DNA from: Paraburkholderia sp.
GTDB taxonomy: Bacteria > Pseudomonadota > Gammaproteobacteria > Burkholderiales > Burkholderiaceae
Direction: 5' to 3'
NCBI GenBank assembly: GCA_004322045.1
Contig: SCRN01000043.1
Coordinates: 248,001 to 312,000, forward strand
DNA: 64,000 nucleotides
Program-made: the position numbers and the translations under genes
The notes under the pieces: generated by a model
Told to the model about the DNA's origin: nothing
The model's input: only the letters and a program-made list of their open reading frames with translations
The model's database searches: none
In this document: positions 53,841 through 62,240 of the stretch, in pieces
How the letters are laid out: the number at the start of each line of letters is the position of its first letter
How positions within the stretch are numbered: position 1 is the first letter of the stretch

Positions 53841-55781
53841 GTGTCGGCACCATCGGGCATTCAAATTCGCGCGTTTGCAGCAGCAGCGTGCTTATCTTTC
53901 CTTGCCGCCGCCTGCGGCGGCGATGCTTCCGGCGTCGACATTCCGGCTGCGCCCGCCGATCCAGGCTTTGTCGATAGCGCGCCGGCGCCGGCGGTGACCG
54001 CGTTCGTCGACACCTACGCGACCAACCAGCGCGGTGACGCCCATTTCGCCACGATGAGCACCAATGCAGGCGTGCGTGTGCTCGCGGGCTTTCGCACGCT
54101 CTGGCAGCCTCTGACCGATATCGTCGACGCGGGCGTCTCGGCGCCGGCCGCCGATGGTTTTCCGGCCGTCGTGGCATCGACGTGGACGGGCATACCGACT
54201 GACGGCACGCCGAACGGCACGGCGTTAAACCCCGCAGTACTGAACGCGAACGTGCAATACGTCGCCGACGCAACGGCGGCGCGCACGGCCGCGCAAGCGC
54301 AAGCCGCCTACTACGACGACCGTCGCGGCAAGGGTTACAGCGTCTCCGACGGGATGGGACCCCTCACGAGCGCCTGGCGCGCAGCGGCGCAGCAGACGAC
54401 GAGCATCACGTCGATCCCCTCCGACGCGACAACGACGCTATACAACGATAGCGGCAACAATACGGGCGTCGGCAGCTCGGCGAACGCGACCTTCGGCAAA
54501 GTCGTCGATTTGATCAACGCCGTGGGGGCGAATGCGTCGACGGAGCCGGCAAAGCGCTTTTACAAGTACGAGCGGCCCTATCGTTGGAGCACGAGCGTCG
54601 TGGTGGCCCCGACGCTCGTGCCGGCCGAGAGTTCGACGCCCGCGACCGACGGCGGCTTCCCGAGCGGCCACTCGGCCGAAGGCGTGCGCGATGCGGTGGC
54701 GATGGCCTATCTCGTCCCGGAGCGCTTTCAAGAAATGCTGAGCCGCGGCCTCGAACTTGGCGAAAACCGGATTCTTGCCGGGATGCATTCGCCCCTGGAC
54801 GTCATCGGCGGCCGGGTTCTCGGCGAGGCGTCGGCTGCGGCGAACCTGCTAGCCCCGGCCAACGCCACGTTGAAGCAGGCGGCCTTCGCCCAAGCGCATA
54901 GCGCGCTCTACGCCGCCACGAACACCGATGCGACCACCTTCGCTGCTTACGCACATTCGGGCTCGGCCGCGACGGACCGCTTTGCCGATTACACGACGAA
55001 CAAGGCTAACTATCTGCGTCGGTTGACCTTCGGCTTCGATCAGATTGCGTCGACGAACGCAGCGGCGACGGTTCCCAAGGGCGCCGAAGTGTTGCTCGAG
55101 ACTCGGCTGCCCTATTTGAGTGCGGACCAGCGTCGAGTCGTACTGAAGACGACCGCGCTGCCGTCAGGCTATCCGATGCTGGACGACGCGGAAGGATGGG
55201 GGCGCTTGAACCTATTCGCCGCTGCCGACGGCTACGGGCAATTCAACGGGAGCGTGACGATTTCGATGGATGCCTCGCAAGGCGGCTTCAATGCCGCCGA
55301 CACGTGGCGCAACGACATCGGCGGGACCGGCAAGCTCACGTTCAACGGTACGGGGGCATTGACGCTGGCGGGTGCAAACACCTATTCCGGCGGTACGCAA
55401 GTGCAGGGCGGCGTCCTGATCGCGGGATCGCTCCACGCCTTCGGGACGGGAGACGTGTACGTCGGCGGCGGCACGGTGGCGATCGCGTCGGCGGTGCGCG
55501 CTTCGGTCGCCGGGAACTATACGCAACTGAGAAGCGGCACGCTCGAACTCGACCGCGGTGTCGGCGATGCAGGGCGCGTGGCGGTGACGGGGCGCGTCAC
55601 GCTCGCCGGCGGCACGCTGCACGTAAAGTTAGGAACTGGCTTGACGCCTCAGACGGGCGACATTATCGATCTCATCGACGCGAGCCAAGTGTCTGGCCAA
55701 TTTGATTCGGTCGTGGTCGACGGGCATAAGGCGACGCCCTTATATCGGCCCTCCGGCGTGGAAGTTCGCATCGACGGCTGA
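53841..55781 (+). CDS. PAP2-family acid phosphatase with C-terminal autotransporter-type repeat
   Basis: A 646-residue exported protein from the GTG at 53841, with GGGGGT as ribosome-binding site. A signal region ends in FLAAACGG (Cys25), giving a probable lipoprotein. The class-A-type phosphatase motif is complete: Lys238-x6-Arg245-Pro246 (KRFYKYERP), PSGH 274-277, then Arg310...His316...Asp320 (RILAGMHSPLD). The C-terminal part (about 470-646) has an autotransporter-associated beta-strand repeat (GALTLAGANTYSGGTQVQGG) and beta-rich sequence, but no translocator barrel. So it is either periplasmic or secreted by another system. It interrupts the usual comM-ubiK neighbourhood. Confidence 0.85.
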   Translation: MSAPSGIQIRAFAAAACLSFLAAACGGDASGVDIPAAPADPGFVDSAPAPAVTAFVDTYATNQRGDAHFATMSTNAGVRVLAGFRTLWQPLTDIVDAGVSAPAADGFPAVVASTWTGIPTDGTPNGTALNPAVLNANVQYVADATAARTAAQAQAAYYDDRRGKGYSVSDGMGPLTSAWRAAAQQTTSITSIPSDATTTLYNDSGNNTGVGSSANATFGKVVDLINAVGANASTEPAKRFYKYERPYRWSTSVVVAPTLVPAESSTPATDGGFPSGHSAEGVRDAVAMAYLVPERFQEMLSRGLELGENRILAGMHSPLDVIGGRVLGEASAAANLLAPANATLKQAAFAQAHSALYAATNTDATTFAAYAHSGSAATDRFADYTTNKANYLRRLTFGFDQIASTNAAATVPKGAEVLLETRLPYLSADQRRVVLKTTALPSGYPMLDDAEGWGRLNLFAAADGYGQFNGSVTISMDASQGGFNAADTWRNDIGGTGKLTFNGTGALTLAGANTYSGGTQVQGGVLIAGSLHAFGTGDVYVGGGTVAIASAVRASVAGNYTQLRSGTLELDRGVGDAGRVAVTGRVTLAGGTLHVKLGTGLTPQTGDIIDLIDASQVSGQFDSVVVDGHKATPLYRPSGVEVRIDG

Positions 55782-55835
55782 CGCGAGTCATGCGAAGCGA
55801 GTCGCGCAAAGCGACCGCCGGGGCGACGCAGCTTA

Positions 55836-55856
55836 GGGCCGCCGCGCAGGCGGCCC
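55836..55856. terminator. Hairpin between the phosphatase gene and ubiK
   Basis: GGGCCGCC (55836-55843) pairs exactly with GGCGGCCC (55849-55856) around a 5-base loop. It lies between the two converging genes. There is no U-run, so only possibly a terminator. Confidence 0.4.
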
Positions 55857-55868
55857 GCTTCGCTCTGC

Positions 55869-56123
55869 TCAGGGCTCCTGAACCGCGGCCAGCCGCTGCT
55901 CGAGCTCGGCCACGCGATGCTCGAGTTCCTCGAGGCGCGTGCGCGTCCTGAGCAGCACTTGAGCCTGTGTGTCGAATTCCTCGCGCGTGACGAGATCGAG
56001 CTTGGAGAAGCCTTGCGACAGCATCGCTTTGACATTGCGCTCGACGTCCTTAGCCGGCGAGTGCTTCAGCAACTCGCTCATGCGATTCTGAAAATCCTGA
56101 AAGAAATCATTCGGTTGCTTCAT
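55869..56123 (-). CDS. ubiK: Ubiquinone biosynthesis accessory factor UbiK
   Basis: An 84-residue BMFP-domain protein (MKQPNDFFQDFQNRMSELLK then DVERNVKAMLSQGFSKLDLV) with a coiled-coil C-terminus (LEELEHRVAELEQRLAAV). UbiK (YqiC) forms a complex with UbiJ that aids lipid-soluble steps of ubiquinone synthesis. The start at 56123 is preferred over a 115-residue frame that extends into the divergent promoter region. It is divergent from glnK, as in other Burkholderiales. Confidence 0.9.
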   Translation of the reverse strand: MKQPNDFFQDFQNRMSELLKHSPAKDVERNVKAMLSQGFSKLDLVTREEFDTQAQVLLRTRTRLEELEHRVAELEQRLAAVQEP

Positions 56124-56234
56124 AGTGGTTCCCCTTCTCGCACAAAAAACGTGCAGCTTTTCTTCCGATTTGCGTCCACGGCCCACGAGCGATCGAACTT
56201 GGTGCGTGCTGGGCACGCGCTTGTGCGGCAGTGA

Positions 56235-56837
<603 letters not shown>

Positions 56838-56877
56838 CTAGAACTTCGAAGACACAGCGACATAGAGGAAACCGAAG

Positions 56878-58329
56878 ATGCGCAAACTATTGATGTCATT
56901 GGCGATGGCCGCGTCGCTCCTGGTGGGCGGTGTCGGAGCCGCGTTCGCCGACGACGCGGCGTCAGCCCCGGCGGCCGCAGCGGCCGCTTCCACGCCGGCA
57001 GCGGCACCGCAAGCAAGCGCCGCCTCTGCTGCCGCCGCGCCCGATGCATCGGCTGCCGCCGCCGCAGCAGCGCCGGCCGCCCCCACCGCGCCGTTCTCGG
57101 TCGATTCGTCGAAGATCAATTCGGGCGACACGGCCTGGATGCTGACCTCCTCGGCGCTCGTGCTGTTCATGACGATCCCCGGCCTCGCGCTGTTCTACGC
57201 CGGCATGGTTCGCAAGAAGAACGTCCTCGCCACGGTGATGCAAAGCTTCGCGATCACTTGCGTCGTGACGGTAGTCTGGACCGTGGTCGGCTACAGCCTC
57301 GCCTTCACGCCGGGCAACGCGTTCATCGGCGGCTTCTCGCGTGTGCTGCTCACGGGCATGACCTACATCAAGGGCGACAAGGCCACGACCTTGACCGTCA
57401 GCCACCTCGCGCCGACGATCCCCGAGACCGTCTATTTCATCTATCAAATGACGTTCGCGATCATCACGCCCGCACTGATCACGGGCGCCTTCGCCGATCG
57501 CATGAAGTTCTCCGCCATGCTCGTTTTCATGACGCTGTGGTCGCTGATCGTCTACTCGCCGGTCGCGCACATGGTTTGGGAACCGACGGGCTGGCTCTCG
57601 TCCGCCGGCATTCTCGATTTCGCGGGCGGCACCGTCGTGCACATCAATGCGGGTATCGCCGGTCTCGTCTGCGCACTCGTGCTCGGCAAGCGCGTCGGCT
57701 ATGGCCGTGAAGCGATGGCCCCGCACAACCTCGTACTGACGCTGATGGGCGCGGCGATGCTGTGGGTGGGCTGGTTCGGCTTCAACGCCGGCTCTGCGGT
57801 CGCGGCCGACGGCCGTGCGGGCTTCGCCATGCTCACGACGCAAGTGGCCACGGCCTGCGCGGCGCTCGGCTGGATGTTCGTCGAATGGATCGTCAAGGGT
57901 AAGCCCTCCGCGCTCGGCATTGCCTCGGGCGCCGTTGCCGGCCTCGTGGCCATCACGCCGGCTTCGGGCTATGTCGGCGTGGGCGGCGCACTGGCCATCG
58001 GTTTCATCGCCGGCGCCGTCTGCTTCTGGTCGGCCACCTGGCTCAAGATGAAGCTCGGCTACGACGACTCGCTCGATTGCTTCGGTGTGCACGGCGTGGG
58101 CGGGATCATCGGCGCGCTGCTCACGGGCATCTTCGCGGTGAAGGACATCGGCGGCGCCGACGGCAGCCTTCTGCTGCAAGCGAAGGGCGTGCTGACGACG
58201 GTTGTCTACAGCGGCGTGCTCAGCTTCGTGCTGCTCAAGATCATCGATCTCGTGATCGGCCTGCGCGTCGCGGAAGAAGAAGAGCGCGAAGGTTTGGACG
58301 TGGTGCTGCACGGCGAGCACGTCGAATAA
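56878..58329 (+). CDS. amtB: Ammonium transporter AmtB
   Basis: A 483-residue ammonium channel. It has a cleavable signal peptide (MRKLLMSLAMAASLLVGGVGAAFA) and then an unusual Ala/Pro/Ser-rich stretch of about 50 residues before the eleven-helix core. Core motifs: ALFYAGMVRKKNVL, DFAGGTVVHINAGIAGLVCA with the pore histidine, and FGVHGVGGIIGALLTGIF with the second pore histidine. A C-terminal tail, EEEEREGLDVVLHGEHVE, carries the GlnK-interaction region. A strong terminator follows at 58393. Confidence 0.95.
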   Translation: MRKLLMSLAMAASLLVGGVGAAFADDAASAPAAAAAASTPAAAPQASAASAAAAPDASAAAAAAAPAAPTAPFSVDSSKINSGDTAWMLTSSALVLFMTIPGLALFYAGMVRKKNVLATVMQSFAITCVVTVVWTVVGYSLAFTPGNAFIGGFSRVLLTGMTYIKGDKATTLTVSHLAPTIPETVYFIYQMTFAIITPALITGAFADRMKFSAMLVFMTLWSLIVYSPVAHMVWEPTGWLSSAGILDFAGGTVVHINAGIAGLVCALVLGKRVGYGREAMAPHNLVLTLMGAAMLWVGWFGFNAGSAVAADGRAGFAMLTTQVATACAALGWMFVEWIVKGKPSALGIASGAVAGLVAITPASGYVGVGGALAIGFIAGAVCFWSATWLKMKLGYDDSLDCFGVHGVGGIIGALLTGIFAVKDIGGADGSLLLQAKGVLTTVVYSGVLSFVLLKIIDLVIGLRVAEEEEREGLDVVLHGEHVE

Positions 58330-58392
58330 TCGATACGAGCGGCGGGGCGCGCTCCGCCGCTCATCGAACCGAATAGAAGCGTAGCGACTTTT

Positions 58393-58420
58393 CCCCGCCT
58401 GATGGCGGGGTTTTTTATTT
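58393..58420 (+). terminator. Strong rho-independent terminator after amtB
   Basis: CCCCGCC (58393-58399) and GGCGGGG (58404-58410) form a perfect stem with loop TGAT, followed by TTTTTTATTT. It ends the glnK-amtB transcript and separates it from gshA. Confidence 0.95.
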
Positions 58421-58540
58421 TGGCTATCGGATCGATAGAAACCGCGTCGCACGGGCCGCTCTTGCGATTGGCGAAACCACCCCCAAATCGTCCAGGCAAT
58501 TGCCCTACAATCTCTTTCTCCCCTGTTCATCGAGTAATCA

Positions 58541-59830
58541 ATGGTTCCGCACCTAGTTACGGCGTTAAACGGTCCTCTGCTCGATCTGGAGCGGAAGATC
58601 CTCGACGCCACGCCGGCGATCGAGCGGTGGTTCCGGCTCGAATGGCAGGAGCACACGCCGCCTTTCTATTGTTCTGTGGACCTGCGCAACGCGGGCTTCA
58701 AGCTCGCGCCCGTCGACACGAACCTGTTTCCCGGCGGCTTCAACAATTTGCCCAATGAAGTGCTGCCGCTCGCGGTGCAGGCGGCGATGGCCTCGATCGA
58801 GAAGATCTGCCCCGACGCCAAGAATTTGCTCGTGATCCCCGAGCGGCACACGCGCAACGCCTTCTATCTGGAGAATGTCGCCCGTTTGGCCACGATCATG
58901 CGGCAAGCCGGGCTGAACGTGCGCTTCGGCACGCTCGACGAAACCATCGTCGGGCCGGTGACGATTCCGCTCGCCGATGGACAAAAGATCGTTCTCGAGC
59001 CGCTCGAGCGCACGCCGCGGCGGCTCGGCCTGAAGAATTTCGATCCGTGCTCGATCTTGCTCAACAACGATTTGTCGGGCGGTTTGCCGCCCGTGCTCGA
59101 AAATCTGCACGAGCAATACGTCTTGCCCCCGCTGCATGCCGGTTGGGCCGTGCGCCGCAAGTCGACGCACTTCTCGTGCTACGACGACGTAGCCAAGAAG
59201 TTCGCCAAGCTCGTCGAAATCGATCCGTGGATGATCAATCCGTACTTCGCGCATGTCGAAGGCGTGGACTTCGAGGCGCGCACGGGCGAGCAAGCGCTCG
59301 CCGATGCGATCGACGCCGTGATCAAGAAGATCGCACGCAAATATCGCGAGTACGGCATCGGCGAGAAGCCGTACGTCGTCATCAAATCCGATGCGGGCAC
59401 CGACGGGCGCGGCGTGATGACCGTGCACGACGCATCGGAAGTCGCGAACCTGACCAAGGGCGAGCGCTCGCGCATGTCGGCCACCAAGGACGGCCTAGAG
59501 GTGCGTGATGTGATCGTGCAGGAGGGCGTCTACACGTTCGAGCGCATCGGCGAGGAAGTGGCCGAGCCCGTGGTCTATATGATCGATCGCTATGTGGTGG
59601 GCGGCTTTTATCGCGTCCATGGCAGCCGCGAGCGCGATCAGAACTTGAACGCCCCCGGCATGCACTTCGTGCCGCTCGGCTTCGAGCACACGGCCTTGCC
59701 CGATGCGCATGCCAAACCCGGCGCCGCACCGCCGAACCGTTTCTACATGTACGGCGTCGTCGCGCGTCTCGCCCTGCTCGCGGCCTCGGTCGAACTCGAG
59801 AAGACGGATCCCGAAGCCATTCAAGTCTGA
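58541..59830 (+). CDS. gshA: Glutamate-cysteine ligase GshA (proteobacterial long type)
   Basis: A 429-residue protein making gamma-glutamylcysteine, the first step to glutathione. The sequence (LDATPAIERWFRLEWQEHTP, VDLRNAGFKLAPVDTNLFPG, KSDAGTDGRGVMTVHDASEV) belongs to the gshA group seen in beta-proteobacteria and Acidithiobacillus, unrelated in sequence to E. coli GshA. gshB follows 70 bp downstream. TACAAT at 58506-58511 is a possible -10. Confidence 0.93.
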   Translation: MVPHLVTALNGPLLDLERKILDATPAIERWFRLEWQEHTPPFYCSVDLRNAGFKLAPVDTNLFPGGFNNLPNEVLPLAVQAAMASIEKICPDAKNLLVIPERHTRNAFYLENVARLATIMRQAGLNVRFGTLDETIVGPVTIPLADGQKIVLEPLERTPRRLGLKNFDPCSILLNNDLSGGLPPVLENLHEQYVLPPLHAGWAVRRKSTHFSCYDDVAKKFAKLVEIDPWMINPYFAHVEGVDFEARTGEQALADAIDAVIKKIARKYREYGIGEKPYVVIKSDAGTDGRGVMTVHDASEVANLTKGERSRMSATKDGLEVRDVIVQEGVYTFERIGEEVAEPVVYMIDRYVVGGFYRVHGSRERDQNLNAPGMHFVPLGFEHTALPDAHAKPGAAPPNRFYMYGVVARLALLAASVELEKTDPEAIQV

Positions 59831-59900
59831 CTTCCGGCCGAGCGCTCGGGGTCAAGAACGCAACGAACACAGGAGCCCCCACCGGGGGAGCAGGGGTTTC

Positions 59901-60857
59901 ATGGACATTCTCTTCATCGCCGATCCGCTCGCGCACTTCAAGATCTACAAGGATTCCACCTACGCGATGATGGCGGAGGCCGCGCGTCGCGGCCACGTCG
60001 TCTACACGTGCGAACCCAAGCATCTGGCGTGGGTGTCGGCCCGCGTCGAAGCCACGGTGCGCCGCGTCGACATCGTGGGCGACACCACCGACTTGCATCG
60101 CCATCCCTGGCACGAAAGCGGTCCGCACGAGCACCGGAAGCTAACTTCGTTCGGCGCCATCCTCATGCGAAAGGACCCGCCTTTCGACATGGAGTATGTG
60201 ACATCGACCTGGCTGCTGGAATTGGCCGAGCGCGAGGGGGCGCGTGTATTCAACAAGCCCCAAACGATTCGCGACCACTCCGAGAAGCTCGCGATCGGCG
60301 AGTTTCCTCAGTTCGTTGCGCCCACCCTCGTGACCCGCGATGCCGCGCGGTTGCGCGCGTTTCAAGCCGAGCACGGCGACGTGATTTTGAAGCCGCTCGA
60401 CGGCATGGGCGGCATGGGCGTGTTCCGGGTCACGCGTGAGGGCATGAACCTCGGGGCGATCATCGAAATCCTCAGTCACGACGGGGCGCGCTCGGTCATG
60501 GCGCAGAAGTTCATCCCCGACATCGCCGCCGGCGATAAGCGCATCTTGCTGATCGGCGGGCAAAGCGTCCCGTATTCGCTGGCGCGCATACCCCAAGGCG
60601 GCGAAGTGCGCGGCAATTTGGCGGCGGGGGGGCTCGGCGTTGCGCAGCCGCTCAGCGCGCGCGACCGCGAGATCGCCGATACGGTCGGACCGGTGCTGAC
60701 CGCGCGCGGCCTGTTGCTCGTCGGGCTGGACGTCATCGGCGACTATCTCACCGAGGTCAACGTTACGAGCCCGACTTGCTTCCGCGAAATCATGGAGCAG
60801 ACGGGGTTCGACGTCGCGGGCATGTTCGTCGACGCCCTCGAGCGTGCGGTTCGATGA
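59901..60857 (+). CDS. gshB: Glutathione synthetase GshB
   Basis: A 318-residue ATP-grasp enzyme that adds glycine to gamma-glutamylcysteine. N-terminus MDILFIADPLAHFKIYKDST is diagnostic; the ATP-binding segment is VILKPLDGMGGMGVFRV, and YLTEVNVTSPTCFREI is the C-terminal catalytic strand. GGGGG precedes the ATG at 59901; a longer upstream frame overlaps gshA and is rejected. It is the second gene of a glutathione operon. Confidence 0.95.
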   Translation: MDILFIADPLAHFKIYKDSTYAMMAEAARRGHVVYTCEPKHLAWVSARVEATVRRVDIVGDTTDLHRHPWHESGPHEHRKLTSFGAILMRKDPPFDMEYVTSTWLLELAEREGARVFNKPQTIRDHSEKLAIGEFPQFVAPTLVTRDAARLRAFQAEHGDVILKPLDGMGGMGVFRVTREGMNLGAIIEILSHDGARSVMAQKFIPDIAAGDKRILLIGGQSVPYSLARIPQGGEVRGNLAAGGLGVAQPLSARDREIADTVGPVLTARGLLLVGLDVIGDYLTEVNVTSPTCFREIMEQTGFDVAGMFVDALERAVR

Positions 60858-61127
60858 CGGCCGCGCAAGCCGGGCAAGAAGCGCCGCTTGGGCGGAAAAT
60901 GGGCCTGCTACAATGACCGCTTCCTGAAACGGTTTGCTCGCGAGGCGGCCCGCGCGTACGGCGGCGCCCGTATTTCGCGTTGCGCCCACGCAGGCGGCCG
61001 TCTGGATCCGGCCCTTTGCAGCGCTTTCGTTGGCAGACTGAAATGAAACGATCCCCCACTCTCGCTCAACGCGTTGCCCTGCCGGTAGGATCGGCCTCGC
61101 ATTCGGCGCCTTTTGGCGCGTGCTGAT

Positions 61128-61688
61128 ATGGCCGGCATCCTGATCATTGCCCATGCGCCGCTCGCTTCGGCATTGAAGGAGTGCGTCGCGCACATCTACG
61201 GTGGGCTGCCCGCGCGCATCGGCGCGATCGATGTGCTGCCCGATAGCGATCCCGTTCAAGTGGTGGCCCAGGCTAATAGCGAAATAGACCGCTTGCGCGA
61301 GGACAACGGCATGCTAGTGCTGACCGACATGTTCGGCGCCACGCCCGCCAACATCGCGAGTCGGCTTTCCGCGCTGCCAGGCGTGCGTGTGCTGGCCGGC
61401 GTGAATTTGCCGATGCTCGTGCGCGGCGTCTGCTATCGCGCGTGCGACCTCGATCTGCTCGTCGAGAAGGCGCTTGCGGGCGCGACCAAGGGCGTGCATG
61501 CGATCGGGCCGCTCGTCGAGGGTGTGCAAGCGGGCTCGCCGTGCGACGAACCCCCATGCACGGCGCCGGGCGTGCCGGTCGTTACGGCGGCTCAGCGAGC
61601 TGGCGCGATTGCGGATGCCGATGCGGGTTCGGGCAAGACCGGCAACGCGTCTGCAAGCACAGGCAGCCCCAGCGGCACGCAGCACTGA
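61128..61688 (+). CDS. PTS EIIA, mannose/fructose-type
   Basis: A 186-residue phosphocarrier. MAGILIIAHAPLASALKECV carries the phosphorylated His9, and VLTDMFGATPANIASRL is the family's dimer/active-site segment. A C-terminal extension (about 140-186) rich in Pro, Ala, Gly and Ser is not part of the domain. There is no EIIB, EIIC or EIID gene in the window, so it probably regulates rather than transports. It is 37 bp from ptsH. Confidence 0.9.
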   Translation: MAGILIIAHAPLASALKECVAHIYGGLPARIGAIDVLPDSDPVQVVAQANSEIDRLREDNGMLVLTDMFGATPANIASRLSALPGVRVLAGVNLPMLVRGVCYRACDLDLLVEKALAGATKGVHAIGPLVEGVQAGSPCDEPPCTAPGVPVVTAAQRAGAIADADAGSGKTGNASASTGSPSGTQH

Positions 61689-61725
61689 TTCTGGATTTTT
61701 TCTTTTCGCTTTTCAGGACGAGCAC

Positions 61726-61995
61726 ATGCTTCTAAAAGAAACGACGATCGTCAACAAGTTGGGATTGCATGCACGTGCATCGGCCAAGCTCACGCAGCTC
61801 GCGGCCAATTATCAAGCGGAAATTTGGATGACGCGTAATGGCCGCCGAATCAACGCGAAAAGCATCATGGGCGTGATGATGCTTGCAGCCGGCATCGGCA
61901 GCACGGTAACGATCGAAACAGAAGGCCCCGACGAGCAGGACGCAATGGACGCGTTGCTCAAGCTCATTGCCGAGAAATTCGGCGAGGGACAATAA
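61726..61995 (+). CDS. ptsH: Phosphocarrier protein HPr
   Basis: An 89-residue HPr. The EI-phosphorylated histidine is His15 (GLHARASAKL) and Ser46 (NAKSIMGVMML) is at the HPr-kinase site. It passes phosphate from EI to the EIIA encoded upstream. A hairpin terminator lies between it and ptsI. Confidence 0.96.
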   Translation: MLLKETTIVNKLGLHARASAKLTQLAANYQAEIWMTRNGRRINAKSIMGVMMLAAGIGSTVTIETEGPDEQDAMDALLKLIAEKFGEGQ

Positions 61996-62007
61996 GCCCG
62001 AGGTCGG

Positions 62008-62037
62008 CGCGGCGCGCTGCGCCGCGGCGTTTTTATT
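62008..62037 (+). terminator. Terminator/attenuator between ptsH and ptsI
   Basis: CGCGGCGC (62008-62015) pairs exactly with GCGCCGCG (62019-62026), 3-base loop, followed by GCGTTTTTATT. It suggests that ptsI is expressed largely from its own promoter. Confidence 0.85.
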
Positions 62038-62184
62038 CGAACTGTGTTGCCGGGCGTGAAGGCGCGACCGTCCGAGCACACCCTGGCTTGACCCGCGAGG
62101 TTTATCCTTCCTAGGAAGCGCCCTGGTGCCGAGCGACTCCCCGCGATGCTGCGCCGCACGCAGTCAGCAACGGTCAGTGGAATC

Positions 62185-62190
62185 TATAAT
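62185..62190 (+). promoter_or_regulatory. Candidate -10 of the ptsI promoter
   Basis: Perfect TATAAT, giving a start near 62197 and a 44-nt leader before the GTG at 62241. No strong -35 is visible. It lies downstream of the ptsH terminator, as expected if ptsI is transcribed separately. Confidence 0.55.
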
Positions 62191-62240
62191 CTCGGGTTAG
62201 CGGTATTTGCCGCGGCATCACACAACTCGAGGAGGTGCGC

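Noticed and set aside
56962-58656. 564-codon frame antisense to amtB
   Set aside because: Compositional shadow of amtB.
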